Part shown: piece by piece, positions 46,607 to 54,559 of the stretch
How the letters are laid out: each line of letters starts with the position of its first letter
How positions within the stretch are numbered: position 1 is the stretch's first letter
Assembly (NCBI RefSeq): GCF_014207705.1
Contig: NZ_JACHIU010000001.1
Coordinates: forward strand, 7,370,501 to 7,434,500
Length of the DNA stretch: 64,000 bases
Reading direction: 5' to 3'
From: Sphaerisporangium rubeum
GTDB taxonomy: Bacteria > Actinomycetota > Actinomycetes > Streptosporangiales > Streptosporangiaceae
Position numbers and translations under genes: made by a program
Notes under the pieces: generated by a model
Database searches by the model: none
What the model was told of the DNA's origin: nothing
What the model saw: the letters and a program-made list of their open reading frames with translations, nothing else

Positions 46607-47404
46607 ATGGTGACGCTCATCGGGTTCGTCATTGTTGCTATCGTGTTGCCGCTCATGGTCAATGAGACCAGCGAGCTAGCCCCATTTCTGGCGCGGAAAA
46701 TCTTAGTTTGGGCCGCAAAGAAACATGCGCAAACTAGCGATGAGCTCGAATGCTATAAGGACGAGTGGCTCGACAATCTTGAGCAGGCCCCGGGCAAGCT
46801 CACCAAGTTAGGCCATGCGATATGCGTTGTTCTCCTCACGGTTTTCCCGGCCTGGTACTTGAGGCAGTGGACCCGCACCTGGAGGATCATGGCACGCATT
46901 GCGGTATATATCGAACAGACCACGTATGTTGAGTGGCAGATTCCTGGTGCCGCCGCATTTGTTAAGATGGTCAGTGTGCTGGTCGCAGTTGCAGCGGTTC
47001 TCGCCATTGGCAACGTAGTCCTCCAGTCGAATCTGGGGCAGGGTCCGGGCAGCCGGGAGGCTTCCCCCCGTCCATACGTTTCAGTTCCCAGCCATGGATA
47101 TCCCGACTACACCATCCAAGCGGCCAAAGCCGTTAAGGATAAGACGGGAAAGATAATTCGTATTGTAGTCGATTTGGTTGTCAAAGCACCGGCGCTCGAG
47201 CCGGTCTGGCTGGTGACCAGTAATGCCCGCAAGCAAATCCCAGAGGTCCGTGGTAAATATCGGCTAACCATGAAGCCTGGCAAATCTTATTTCATGGTAG
47301 GCGGTAGGCCGGTTCAGGAAGGGACTCTCTCCCACGGCATTCTGCCGAAAGGCAACAGATTCGTCTATAAGTATATGCCAGGCTTATGCCTCAAAAAGAT
47401 TTGA
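46607..47404 (+). CDS. Membrane protein paired with PadR
   Basis: 265 aa. Helices at about 2-22, 66-88 and 118-142 with a short charged loop ELECYKDEWLDNLEQAPGKL, a recurrent motif in PadR-linked actinobacterial membrane proteins. A soluble C-terminal part of about 110 residues ends in a Cys-containing tail. Base composition is clearly less GC-rich than the flanking chromosome. The PadR-membrane unit lies within the split DpdA-like gene. Function unknown. Confidence 0.75.
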   Translation: MVTLIGFVIVAIVLPLMVNETSELAPFLARKILVWAAKKHAQTSDELECYKDEWLDNLEQAPGKLTKLGHAICVVLLTVFPAWYLRQWTRTWRIMARIAVYIEQTTYVEWQIPGAAAFVKMVSVLVAVAAVLAIGNVVLQSNLGQGPGSREASPRPYVSVPSHGYPDYTIQAAKAVKDKTGKIIRIVVDLVVKAPALEPVWLVTSNARKQIPEVRGKYRLTMKPGKSYFMVGGRPVQEGTLSHGILPKGNRFVYKYMPGLCLKKI

Positions 47405-47407
47405 TCA

Positions 47408-47548
47408 TTAACGCCTTGGCAACCTTATGGACGTGACGGTGGAAGCGCAACTCTTGTCGAGTTCCTTGCGCTGGTTGTCGTTTTCGATGGTGAGGACGTT
47501 CAGCACCCGAGCGAACACCTCATCAGCGACCCACTCATCAGAACTCAC
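47408..47548 (-). CDS. Possible small protein, 46 aa
   Basis: Minus-strand frame from GTG 47548: VSSDEWVADEVFARVLNVLT, then IENDNQRKELDKSC, ending at TAA. It has an amphipathic helical character and acidic balance unlike a random frame, but a weak ribosome site. It could equally be a fragment of a larger lost gene. Confidence 0.3.
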   Translation of the reverse strand: MSSDEWVADEVFARVLNVLTIENDNQRKELDKSCASTVTSIRLPRR

Positions 47549-47588
47549 CCGGGAAACCTAAGGGACTCCAATACAACACGCTCAGACC

Positions 47589-47697
47589 TTCTGGGAAGTC
47601 TGCCACCGCCAGTCCACAGCGGAGATCGCACTCATCGGGGCCACCCTCGCGAGGTACGGGCTGCACCTGCACGGCTTCGGCGTCAAGATCGGCGGCT
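47589..47697 (+). pseudogene. DpdA-like protein, 3' remnant
   Basis: Codons read FWEVCHRQSTAEIALIGATL, then ARYGLHLHGFGVKIGGF, the conserved C-terminal part of the DpdA-like family (VCxRQ...LHGFGVK). It lies 1.35 kb downstream of the 5' remnant, with PadR and a membrane protein in between. It is fused at 47698 to a DUF3631 remnant. Confidence 0.65.
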
Positions 47698-48597
47698 TTC
47701 GCCATCTTCGGCCCCAAAGCCGACGGCAACGAAGACCTACGCGGCCTGCTCAACGCCGGCCACCAACGCAACCGCCCAGCAAAGAGATACGACGCCGCCA
47801 CCAACCGCGTTGAAAAGCATCCCCACCTTCGCCATGGCCGCGCTCGCTGGCATCGGCGCCATGCCCGACACCATCGAAGACCGCGCCGTCGTCGTCCGCA
47901 TGCGCCGCCGCGGCCCTGGGAAACCGTGGCGCCCTACCGCCACAAACGCGACCGGGAGACCCTTCGCCGCCTGGCCGACGCCCTTTCGGGGTGGCTGCGT
48001 GCCGATCTGGCCACCCTGGAACGCGCTGAACCGGAAATGCCTGTTGAAGACCGCGCCGCCGACACCTGGGAACCTCTCGTGGCCGTCGCCGACCACGCCG
48101 CAGGAGACTGGCCTGAACGCGCCCGCGCCGCCGCGCTCACCCTCACCGCCGAAGCCGACGACAGCGGCCAGCCTTCCCCCCGCGTGCGGCTCCTAGCCGA
48201 CTGCCGCACCGCGTTCCGCACCGACACCGCCCTCCCCAACGTCACCCTGCTGGAACGGCTCAGAGCCGACCCCGAAGCACCGTGGGTCGACTACGGACCC
48301 AACAGGCTCACCGCCATGAAACCCGGCGTGCTGCTGCGCGAATACGACATCCGATCCGCCACCATCCGCTTCTCACCCCCCGTAAGCCACGCCAAGGGAT
48401 ACCAGCGCATCGACTTCACCGAGGCCTGGACTCGCTACTGCCCCGGCCCCGACGCCCCGAACAGGGCGAGGTCATCCCACTCGGCAGGGGCAGCCATACC
48501 GGCCGTACCACCCTCAACATCGCAGGTCAGGGGGGATGAGGCTTGCGCCACTGGTACGACTCAAGCCGTACCACCAGAAAAGCAGTACCGGCCCTGA
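47698..48597 (+). pseudogene. DUF3631 protein (integrative-element ATPase/primase type), frameshifted
   Basis: Three frames carry one protein: AIFGPKADGNEDLRGLLNAG up to about 47820; then TFAMAALAGIGAMPDTIEDR to about 47920; then APYRHKRDRETLRRLADALS, PVEDRAADTWEPLVAVADHA and VLLREYDIRSATIRF to the end. DUF3631 proteins are replication/DNA-processing proteins of actinomycete integrative elements. The N-terminal half is missing and at least two frameshifts are present. Confidence 0.8.
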
Positions 48598-48682
48598 TCA
48601 GCCAAAACGATGCCGGTACGGCCGGTACGGCTCCCCCTCCCATTACCGCTCCCGCTCCTGCCGAACGTAAGGAGACATCCCC

Positions 48683-48868
48683 GTGCCCAGGGTCGAAAGA
48701 CTCTCCATCGCCTTCATCTGCGAAGACCTCGGTATTAGCCGCTCCACCTTCTACGAATGGCGGCAGAAGGGCCGTGCACCCAAGTGCATGCGCCTGCCCA
48801 ACGGCACCCTTCTGGTGCGCCGCGCTAAATATGACCGCTGGCTGGCCAGCCTGGAGGACGCCGCCTGA
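48683..48868 (+). CDS. Excisionase-like helix-turn-helix protein
   Basis: 61-aa MerR/Xis-type DNA-binding protein (LSIAFICEDLGISRSTFYEW, then LPNGTLLVRRAKYDRWLA). The GTG start follows AAGGAGA. It overlaps the start of the integrase (TGATG), the classic xis-int order of actinomycete integrative elements. It would direct excision if integrase were active. Confidence 0.88.
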   Translation: MPRVERLSIAFICEDLGISRSTFYEWRQKGRAPKCMRLPNGTLLVRRAKYDRWLASLEDAA

Positions 48869-50314
48869 TGAACGGAACCACCTACAACGTCCGTATCTTC
48901 AAGACCGAGTGCGGAAGAACGCCAAAGGCGTTGTTATGTCGCACCGAGTGCACTGGGAGACCGACGGAGAGCCATGGTAGAAGACATTTCAGAAGGCCCC
49001 TCAAGCCGACGCATTCCGCAGTGTTCTTGTGACCGCAGCCCGGAAAGGTGAGGCTTTCAGTCTGGCCACCGGCGAACCTGTCTCGTGGGCGCGCGAGGTG
49101 AAGGCGGAGATGAGCTGGTATGCGTTCGCCTGCAAGTTCGTGGACATGGAATGGACCGACGCATCAGCCAAACATCGGGCAGGGATCGCCTACGTCCTGG
49201 CGCTGGCGACGCCATCGATGCTTATCGACAGGACGGCCCCTACGATGCGAAGGAAGTTCGCACGGCGCTCCGACGCTGGGCGTTCAACACGAAGGGGCGC
49301 GACAACTGCCCCGCCGCGACTCGTGAGGTGCTCGCCTGGGTGGAGCGCCACAGCCGTCCCATCTCAGTGCTCGCAGTGCCAGCCACCGCGCGGGCATTGC
49401 TTAATGCGGCTACGTCGCGGCTCGACGGCACGCGCGTGGCCGCCAGCTCGATCCAGCGTCACCGGGTCATCCTGTCCGGCGCCATGGCGTACGCGGTGGA
49501 ACTGAAGCTGCTGGAAAATAACCAGATCACAGGCTTGACGTGGAAACCCTCCAAAAGCACGTTTCAGGTGGACCGTCGATCGGTCGTGACTCCTGAGCAA
49601 GCCCGCGCACTACTCAGCGCCATCGAAAAGCGCAAGCCAAGCGGCCCCCTGCTCATGCCGCTCTTCGCAACGCTCTACTTCGCCGGACTACGGCCCGAAA
49701 AAGCCGTCAACATCAGAGAGAAGGACCTGACGTTGCCTGATGCCGCGGACGCCTTGGGTGAGATCTACCTGACCGGCGCCGCGCCCGACGCCGGAAGAGA
49801 ATGGACCGACTCCGGTGAACAGCCCGACCAGCGCGGCCTGAAGCACCGGGACAAAGGAGAAAGCCATATCGTGCCGTGCGCGCCGGAACTGGTCGCCATC
49901 CTGCGCGACCACCTGAAGGAGCACGGCACCGGTTCCGGCGGGCGCGTCTTCCATGGCGTACAAGGGACCGTGCTTGCCACCAGCACGATCCGGCGCGCGT
50001 GGGACAAGGCCCGTCAGGACACGTTCACGAGGGACGAGTACGACTCACCGCTGGCTAAGCGGTCCTACGACCTGCGGCATGCCTGCCTGTCCACCTGGCT
50101 CAACGCTGGAGTGCCGGCCAAGCAGGTAGCCGACTGGGCGGGCAACAGCGTGGAAGTCCTCCTACGCACCTACGCCAAGTGCCTCGCAGGACAAGACCAG
50201 CTAGCTATGCGCCGGATCAGCAAAGTCCTACGGCCCGGCGCGCGGGAAGGCATTGGGAAGGACCAGCCGTACGCGCCCGATCCCAGCCGGACACAGCCGG
50301 ACAGCGGAGGCTGA
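48868..50314 (+). pseudogene. Tyrosine integrase with disrupted N-terminal half
   Basis: The start MNGTTYNVRIFKTE fits the family, but the frame shifts near 48910. The next frame (VVMSHRVHWETDGEPW) is cut by a TAG at about 48975, continues VTAARKGEAFSLATGEPVSW, and shifts again near 49240. From about 49240 on, 350 codons are intact with first Arg in YFAGLRPEKAVNIRE, Arg-His box YDLRHACLSTWLNAG and nucleophile Tyr in LLRTYAKCL. Three lesions make full-length protein unlikely; a shortened catalytic half might be made. It should recognise the tRNA-Arg site 50 bp downstream. Confidence 0.82.
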
Positions 50315-50327
50315 TCGAAGCACGGAA

Positions 50328-50359
50328 AAGCCCAGGTCATCGAGAGATGACCTGGGCTT
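50328..50359. terminator. Bidirectional terminator between integrase and tRNA-Arg
   Basis: Perfect 14-bp stem (AAGCCCAGGTCATC and complement) with loop GAGA, flanked by A and T residues, between the integrase stop and the 3' end of the oppositely transcribed tRNA. Confidence 0.92.
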
Positions 50360-50364
50360 CCAGC

Positions 50365-50440
50365 TGGCGCGGCCGAGAGGACTCGAACCCCTAACCTTCT
50401 GATCCGTAGTCAGATGCTCTATCCATTGAGCTACGGCCGC
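50365..50440 (-). tRNA. tRNA-Arg(ACG)
   Basis: Minus-strand cloverleaf with acceptor GCGGCCG paired to CGGCCGC, anticodon loop CTACGGA (anticodon ACG, read as ICG), T-arm GGTTCGAGTCC, discriminator G and an encoded CCA (50365-50367). The 3' half is the island's attachment site. Confidence 0.96.
50369..50413. repeat. Right att copy, inside the tRNA-Arg gene
   Basis: The 3' portion of the tRNA gene that is repeated at 38501-38545. The tRNA remains complete, as expected for site-specific integration into its 3' half. Confidence 0.88.
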
Positions 50441-50495
50441 TTGACTCGGGACAAGCATAGCGGGTCTTGGGGGGTGTGCCGAACCGGATTGGGGG

Positions 50496-50723
50496 TCAGG
50501 CGACTACATGGATCTTGAAGCCTTGGCCGGTTACTGTCTGGCCGGGGTGGATCTTGGCGCGTTTGCGGAGTTCTACCTGGCCGTCTACTGAGATCTCGCC
50601 GTCGGCTATGAGGAGTTTGGCGAGGCCGCCGGTGTCCGTGATGTCGCAGGCCTTGAGCAGGTCGCACAGCGGGATGTAGTCGGTGCGGAGGCGGAAGGTG
50701 CCCTCCTGGTAGCTGTCGTCCAC
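50496..50723 (-). CDS. S4-domain RNA-binding protein (YaaA/RlbA-like)
   Basis: 75 aa made of one S4 RNA-binding domain (IPLCDLLKACDITDTGGLAK, then ISVDGQVELRKRAKIHPGQT). The GTG at 50723 gives the family size; the longer upstream frame has no similarity. Such small S4 proteins bind structured RNA, often ribosomal. Located just outside the island. Confidence 0.88.
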   Translation of the reverse strand: MDDSYQEGTFRLRTDYIPLCDLLKACDITDTGGLAKLLIADGEISVDGQVELRKRAKIHPGQTVTGQGFKIHVVA

Positions 50724-50869
50724 CTGAACAGGATAGGTGGGGGGTGGAGAGCGGGAGGGTTTGGTGTGAATCTCCGCAAAGGTTGTGGTTTGGGCGGCGT
50801 GGCGTCCGGATCGTCCGGCAATGTTCACCGATGACCTGGTGGTCGTGCGGGGGGCGGTGAGGCGACGAT

Positions 50870-51454
50870 ATGGATCACGTTGGGTTGGACGTGTTCGGGA
50901 GGCTGCCGGGGTGGAGTTCGGCGGTGGCCCTGGGGGTGCTGGTGGGGATCTTGGTGATCGCTGTGGGGGTGGGGGTACGGCGGCGGCGCCGGATGGGGAG
51001 GGTGCGGGAGGCGCATGCTCGGGGGGTGGAGGATCTGGCGCGGTTGTTGCTGCGGGTGCAGTACGACTATCCGCGGCCTTCGATCGCGGATGTGGTTCAG
51101 GCGTCGCGTAAGGGAGGGCTCACGGTGCGGTTGCATGTGGCCGGAGCGCCGTGCGCGTTGCCTGATCCGGTCGATCTGGCGGCGATGAGGATCGTGCATG
51201 AGGCGCTGGTGAATGTGTACCGGCACGGGACGGCCAGTGCCACGGTGACCCTCGCGTACCGGGGGGACCGGGTGACGATCACGGTGGACAGCCGGTTGAA
51301 CGCGCGGGGGGAGTCGCGGGGGGAGCGCCAGGGGGTCACGGCCATGCGGCGTCGTGCGGAACGGGTCGGCGGCTCGGTGTCGGCGGGGCCGCATGAGGGA
51401 GGGTGGCGGGTGCACGCCGATCTGCCGCTCGGCGTGCAGGCCGCTTTCCGATGA
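50870..51454 (+). CDS. Membrane protein with histidine-kinase-type ATPase domain only
   Basis: 194 aa. One membrane helix (about 15-36), a short helical linker, then an HATPase-like domain (N box IVHEALVNVYRHGTASATVT, then QGVTAMRRRAERVGGSVSAG as in NarL-type kinases). There is no dimerisation/phospho-acceptor His domain and no response regulator alongside. It may be a degenerate kinase, a phosphatase or anti-sigma-like regulator, or a truncated gene. Confidence 0.72.
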   Translation: MDHVGLDVFGRLPGWSSAVALGVLVGILVIAVGVGVRRRRRMGRVREAHARGVEDLARLLLRVQYDYPRPSIADVVQASRKGGLTVRLHVAGAPCALPDPVDLAAMRIVHEALVNVYRHGTASATVTLAYRGDRVTITVDSRLNARGESRGERQGVTAMRRRAERVGGSVSAGPHEGGWRVHADLPLGVQAAFR

Positions 51455-51587
51455 GGACGTGGCGGTGGCCAGGTGGGACGACAGGTCGCCTGGTCTGCCG
51501 ATCGCGGTGAATACGGCGAAGCGGTCGGCTGTCGGAGGGTCGAAGCCTGTTCGGGTCAGGCCGTTCGGTCGCCGGTGTCGCACGCGA

Positions 51588-51989
51588 TCAGAGGTGATCC
51601 GCGTAGGCCCAGCTCACGTACCGGGTGACCTGGACGGCGATCACCGGGCCCTCGGGGGGCCGGGCCGCGTACTGGGGGTACTTGGCGACCAGGGGGGCCA
51701 GGGGACGGTCGTCGCCGTACAGGATGGAGGCGTGGCCGTCGGCGCGTATCCACCACAGGTGGGTCCAGTCGTCCTCGAAGTGGTCGACGAGCAGGGACAC
51801 GCGGGGGTCGTGCTCGATGTTGCGGAGGCGGCGTAGAGCGGTGGTGGTCTTGGGTTTGTGGTCGACGGCGGTCAGGACGAGATCGCCTTGCATGGCGAAG
51901 GTCACGGGGACCAGGTGGGGTGCGCCGTCGGGGGTGACGGTCGCGAGTCTCGCCACCTGCGCGGCGCTGAACCTCGTGTGCTCGTCCAT
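51588..51989 (-). CDS. PPOX-fold, probable F420/FMN-dependent enzyme (TIGR03668-like)
   Basis: 133-aa split-barrel flavoprotein: starts MDEHTRFSAAQVARLATVTP, with HLVPVTFAMQGDLVLTAVDH and RNIEHDPRVSLLVDHFEDDW. It matches the small PPOX family predicted to use coenzyme F420 in actinobacteria. ATG 51989 is chosen; the frame continues upstream through a tandem repeat and could add 35 residues. Substrate unknown. Confidence 0.85.
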   Translation of the reverse strand: MDEHTRFSAAQVARLATVTPDGAPHLVPVTFAMQGDLVLTAVDHKPKTTTALRRLRNIEHDPRVSLLVDHFEDDWTHLWWIRADGHASILYGDDRPLAPLVAKYPQYAARPPEGPVIAVQVTRYVSWAYADHL

Positions 51990-52099
51990 GTCGGCATCCA
52001 AGCACGGCGACTCGTCCGTGCCGGCGTCCGAGCACGCCGTTCGTCCGTGTCGGCGTCCGAGCTCGGCGTCTCGGCCGTGCCGGCATTCAAGCACGTCGT
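51982..52099. repeat. Four-copy imperfect tandem repeat of about 30 bp
   Basis: Copies begin at 51982, 52012, 52041 and 52071 (unit TCGTCCGTGCCGGCGTCCGA and about 10 more bases). Periods are 30, 29 and 30, so not strictly in-frame. It lies across the start and upstream region of the PPOX gene. Confidence 0.82.
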
Positions 52100-52103
52100 G
52101 CGG

Positions 52104-53453
52104 CTATCGGGCCGCCGCGTGGGCCGGGACGGGGTCGACGGTGTCGCCGGACGGTACGTGGCGGGGGGCCACCCACAGGCCTGTGGCGGCCAGGAGCAGG
52201 GCCACGGCGAAGACCGTCCAGTAGGCGGAGCCGGTGGCGGTGAACAGGGCACCGGTCAGCGCGACCGCCACCACTGAGAACACCATTTCGCCGACCTGGA
52301 GTGCGGAACTGTTCACGCCTTGCTCGCCTGGCCGGGACAGCTCCAACGTGAGGACCGACAGCGTCGGGTAGACCAGGCCCATCCCGAAGCCGGCGACGAT
52401 CCAGGACGGGTAGGCGACCGCCACGGGGACCGCTTCGAACGTCACGGCCCCCATCAGCAGGACGCCGAGCCCGATGGCGCCGGTGCCCATGACGAGGTTG
52501 GTGGTGCGGCGGAACACCTCACGGCCCTGGAGCCAGGAGGCGAACGACCAGGTCAGCGCACCACCGGTGAGCGCGAGGCCGGCGGCGAGCGGGGACAGGT
52601 CACGCTTGGCCATCAGCATCAGCGGGACGATGACCTCGGTGGCGAAGAACGCGCCGGCGGTGAGGCCGCGCAGCCCCACCACCGCGGGGAGGCCGCGGGC
52701 CGCGCGCAGCGTGCCGGTGGGGAGGAGTCTCGGCAGTGCCAGGGCCAGCACCACGAGGCCGGCCACCAGCAGCCACGGGTTGGCCGCGCCGCCGTACTGC
52801 ATCAGGCCCGCGCCGACGGCGGTGACGGCGGCCCACGCGACCTTCCGGCCGAGGCCTCCTGGTGCGGCGTCTGATATCCGGCCGGTGAGCCGCTGACCGG
52901 CGAGGCCGCGGAACAGCAGCGCGACGGCGACCGCGGTGAGCGCCGGCACGGCGAGGAACACCCAGCGCCAGCCGAGGACGTCCACGGTGGCCCCGACCAG
53001 CGCGGGGCCGATCATGGACGGCACCACCCAGGCCGTGGCGAACAACGAGAAGATCTTCGGGTGGGTCTCCTCCGGGTAGGCGCGGCCGACCACGACGTAC
53101 AGCGCGACACCGACGAGCCCGCCTCCCATCCCCTGGAGCATGCGTCCCGCGATCAGCAGTTCCATGGAAGGAGCCGTCCCCGCCAGCGCCAGACCTCCGG
53201 CGAACCCCGCCGTACCGGTCCAGAGCGGCGCCTTCGGTCCTTTCAGGTCGGCCCATCGGCCGCCGAGCACCGTCCCCACGACCCCGGCGGCCATCGCGCC
53301 GCTGAACGCCAGCCCGTACAGCCGCAGCCCGCCGAGTTCCGCCGCGGCCACCGGCATGGCGACCGCGACCGCCATGTACTCGAACGCGACCAGCGACATC
53401 AGCGCCACCAGTCCCACCGTCAACGCTCGGTACGTCGTGCTCTCCTGTGCCAT
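52104..53453 (-). CDS. MFS transporter, drug-efflux type
   Basis: 449 aa with about 14 helices. MFS signature between helices 2 and 3: GTVLGGRWADLKGPK; also GRMLQGMGGGLVGVALYVVV. No helical hairpin for sugar uptake is seen; the overall pattern fits drug export. It reads into the PPOX gene past a tandem repeat. No regulator adjacent. Substrate unknown. Confidence 0.88.
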   Translation of the reverse strand: MAQESTTYRALTVGLVALMSLVAFEYMAVAVAMPVAAAELGGLRLYGLAFSGAMAAGVVGTVLGGRWADLKGPKAPLWTGTAGFAGGLALAGTAPSMELLIAGRMLQGMGGGLVGVALYVVVGRAYPEETHPKIFSLFATAWVVPSMIGPALVGATVDVLGWRWVFLAVPALTAVAVALLFRGLAGQRLTGRISDAAPGGLGRKVAWAAVTAVGAGLMQYGGAANPWLLVAGLVVLALALPRLLPTGTLRAARGLPAVVGLRGLTAGAFFATEVIVPLMLMAKRDLSPLAAGLALTGGALTWSFASWLQGREVFRRTTNLVMGTGAIGLGVLLMGAVTFEAVPVAVAYPSWIVAGFGMGLVYPTLSVLTLELSRPGEQGVNSSALQVGEMVFSVVAVALTGALFTATGSAYWTVFAVALLLAATGLWVAPRHVPSGDTVDPVPAHAAAR

Positions 53454-53523
53454 ACCCGTACGTTATGACCGGATCGAGCCGGCCACATCGGACGAAAGCC
53501 CTAGGTCCGCTCGTGCGGAGGGC

Positions 53524-54420
53524 TTACGCGCCTCGGCGGTGTTCCTGCACCTCGGCTCTCAGCGCGGGGGCCACCTCCTCGCCGAAGGTGCGGATCATGG
53601 CGGGGTCGTCGCCACCGATGTAGAACGAGCTGAAGCCGTGTTCCACGATCAGGGAGAGCAGGTCGTCGACCCATTGCTCCGGAGGACCTTGCAGGAAGGC
53701 CCGGCCCACGGGGGTGAAGCCGATGTCGAACAGGTTGAGGTGGCGGCGGATGTCGCGGGGGTCGCGGCCCGCTTCGGTGGCGGCGGCGTCGATCAGCGCG
53801 TTGGACGTCGCGATGTCGGGGTCCTTGATGTAGTCGAGTGTGGGGAGCCAGCCGTCGGCCTTGCGGCCCACCAGGCCGAGCATGCGGGGCTTGTAGGCGC
53901 CGAGGGAGATCGTGATGTCGTGCGCGGGTCTCGGGCCGCGCCTCATCTGGGGGATCTCGTAGTGCCGGCCGTGATGGCGCAGCGGGCCCGCCGTGCCGGT
54001 GTCCCACACGCCGCGCAGGATGTCGATCGCCTCCTCCAGAGCGTCGACCGACTCCCCCGCGCTCAGTTGCCTGCCGGTCATCCTGCTCGCGGCCGTCGGC
54101 AGTCCCGCGCCGAGGCCCATCTCGAAGCGGCCGCCGGACAGGATGTCGAGGCTCGCGGCCATGCGGGCCAGCACCGCCGGTGGCCGCAGCGGCAGGCTGG
54201 TGACGTTCGCCGAGACCCGCAGGCGGGTGGTGCGCGCCGCGATCCACGTGAGGAGCGTGTACGTGTCCAGGTACTCCGCGTTGTACGGGTGGTCCTGGAT
54301 CGTCACGGTGTCCAGTCCGACCGCTTCTGTGAGCTCGGCCAGCTCCACCACGTCCCGCGCCGTTCCCGCGCTCGGCGTGACGAACGTCCCCAGCACCAGC
54401 TCGTGCCCGTAGTCAGGCAT
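53524..54420 (-). CDS. LLM-class F420-dependent oxidoreductase
   Basis: 298-aa TIM-barrel flavin/F420 enzyme: AELTEAVGLDTVTIQDHPYN near the N terminus, then LDILSGGRFEMGLGAG and GPRPAHDITISLGAYKPRML. ATG 54420 has GAGGAGGGG upstream. In actinomycetes such enzymes reduce or oxidise diverse small molecules. Substrate unknown. Confidence 0.88.
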   Translation of the reverse strand: MPDYGHELVLGTFVTPSAGTARDVVELAELTEAVGLDTVTIQDHPYNAEYLDTYTLLTWIAARTTRLRVSANVTSLPLRPPAVLARMAASLDILSGGRFEMGLGAGLPTAASRMTGRQLSAGESVDALEEAIDILRGVWDTGTAGPLRHHGRHYEIPQMRRGPRPAHDITISLGAYKPRMLGLVGRKADGWLPTLDYIKDPDIATSNALIDAAATEAGRDPRDIRRHLNLFDIGFTPVGRAFLQGPPEQWVDDLLSLIVEHGFSSFYIGGDDPAMIRTFGEEVAPALRAEVQEHRRGA

Positions 54421-54559
54421 CTTCCGCCCCTCCTCGTCCACCAGGCGGACCCATGTCCCCCGAGGTCATGTCGTCCGTAGGGGATAACCGGCAGGCGACC
54501 GGCCTATTCCTCCCTCGCGTGGCGGCCCGCCGGGATCACGGCTGACGACGGGGGCGGCG

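Larger units (their letters stand above)
38501..50413. mobile_element. Genomic island integrated at tRNA-Arg(ACG), about 11.9 kb
   Basis: Bounded by the 45-bp att repeats 11,868 bp apart. The right end has the canonical order excisionase-like gene, tyrosine integrase, terminator, tRNA. Contents include actinomycete integrative-element markers (DUF3631, DpdA-like, family A polymerase remnants), an IS630 element and an apparently intact defence-like operon. By eye the GC content is lower than outside (for example 39-44 kb and 46.2-47.6 kb). The integrase reading frame is broken, so the island is probably fixed in place. Confidence 0.85.

Noticed and set aside
51982-52099. CRISPR-like regular repeat
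   Set aside because: Copies are directly adjacent with no spacers and no cas genes; it is a plain tandem repeat.
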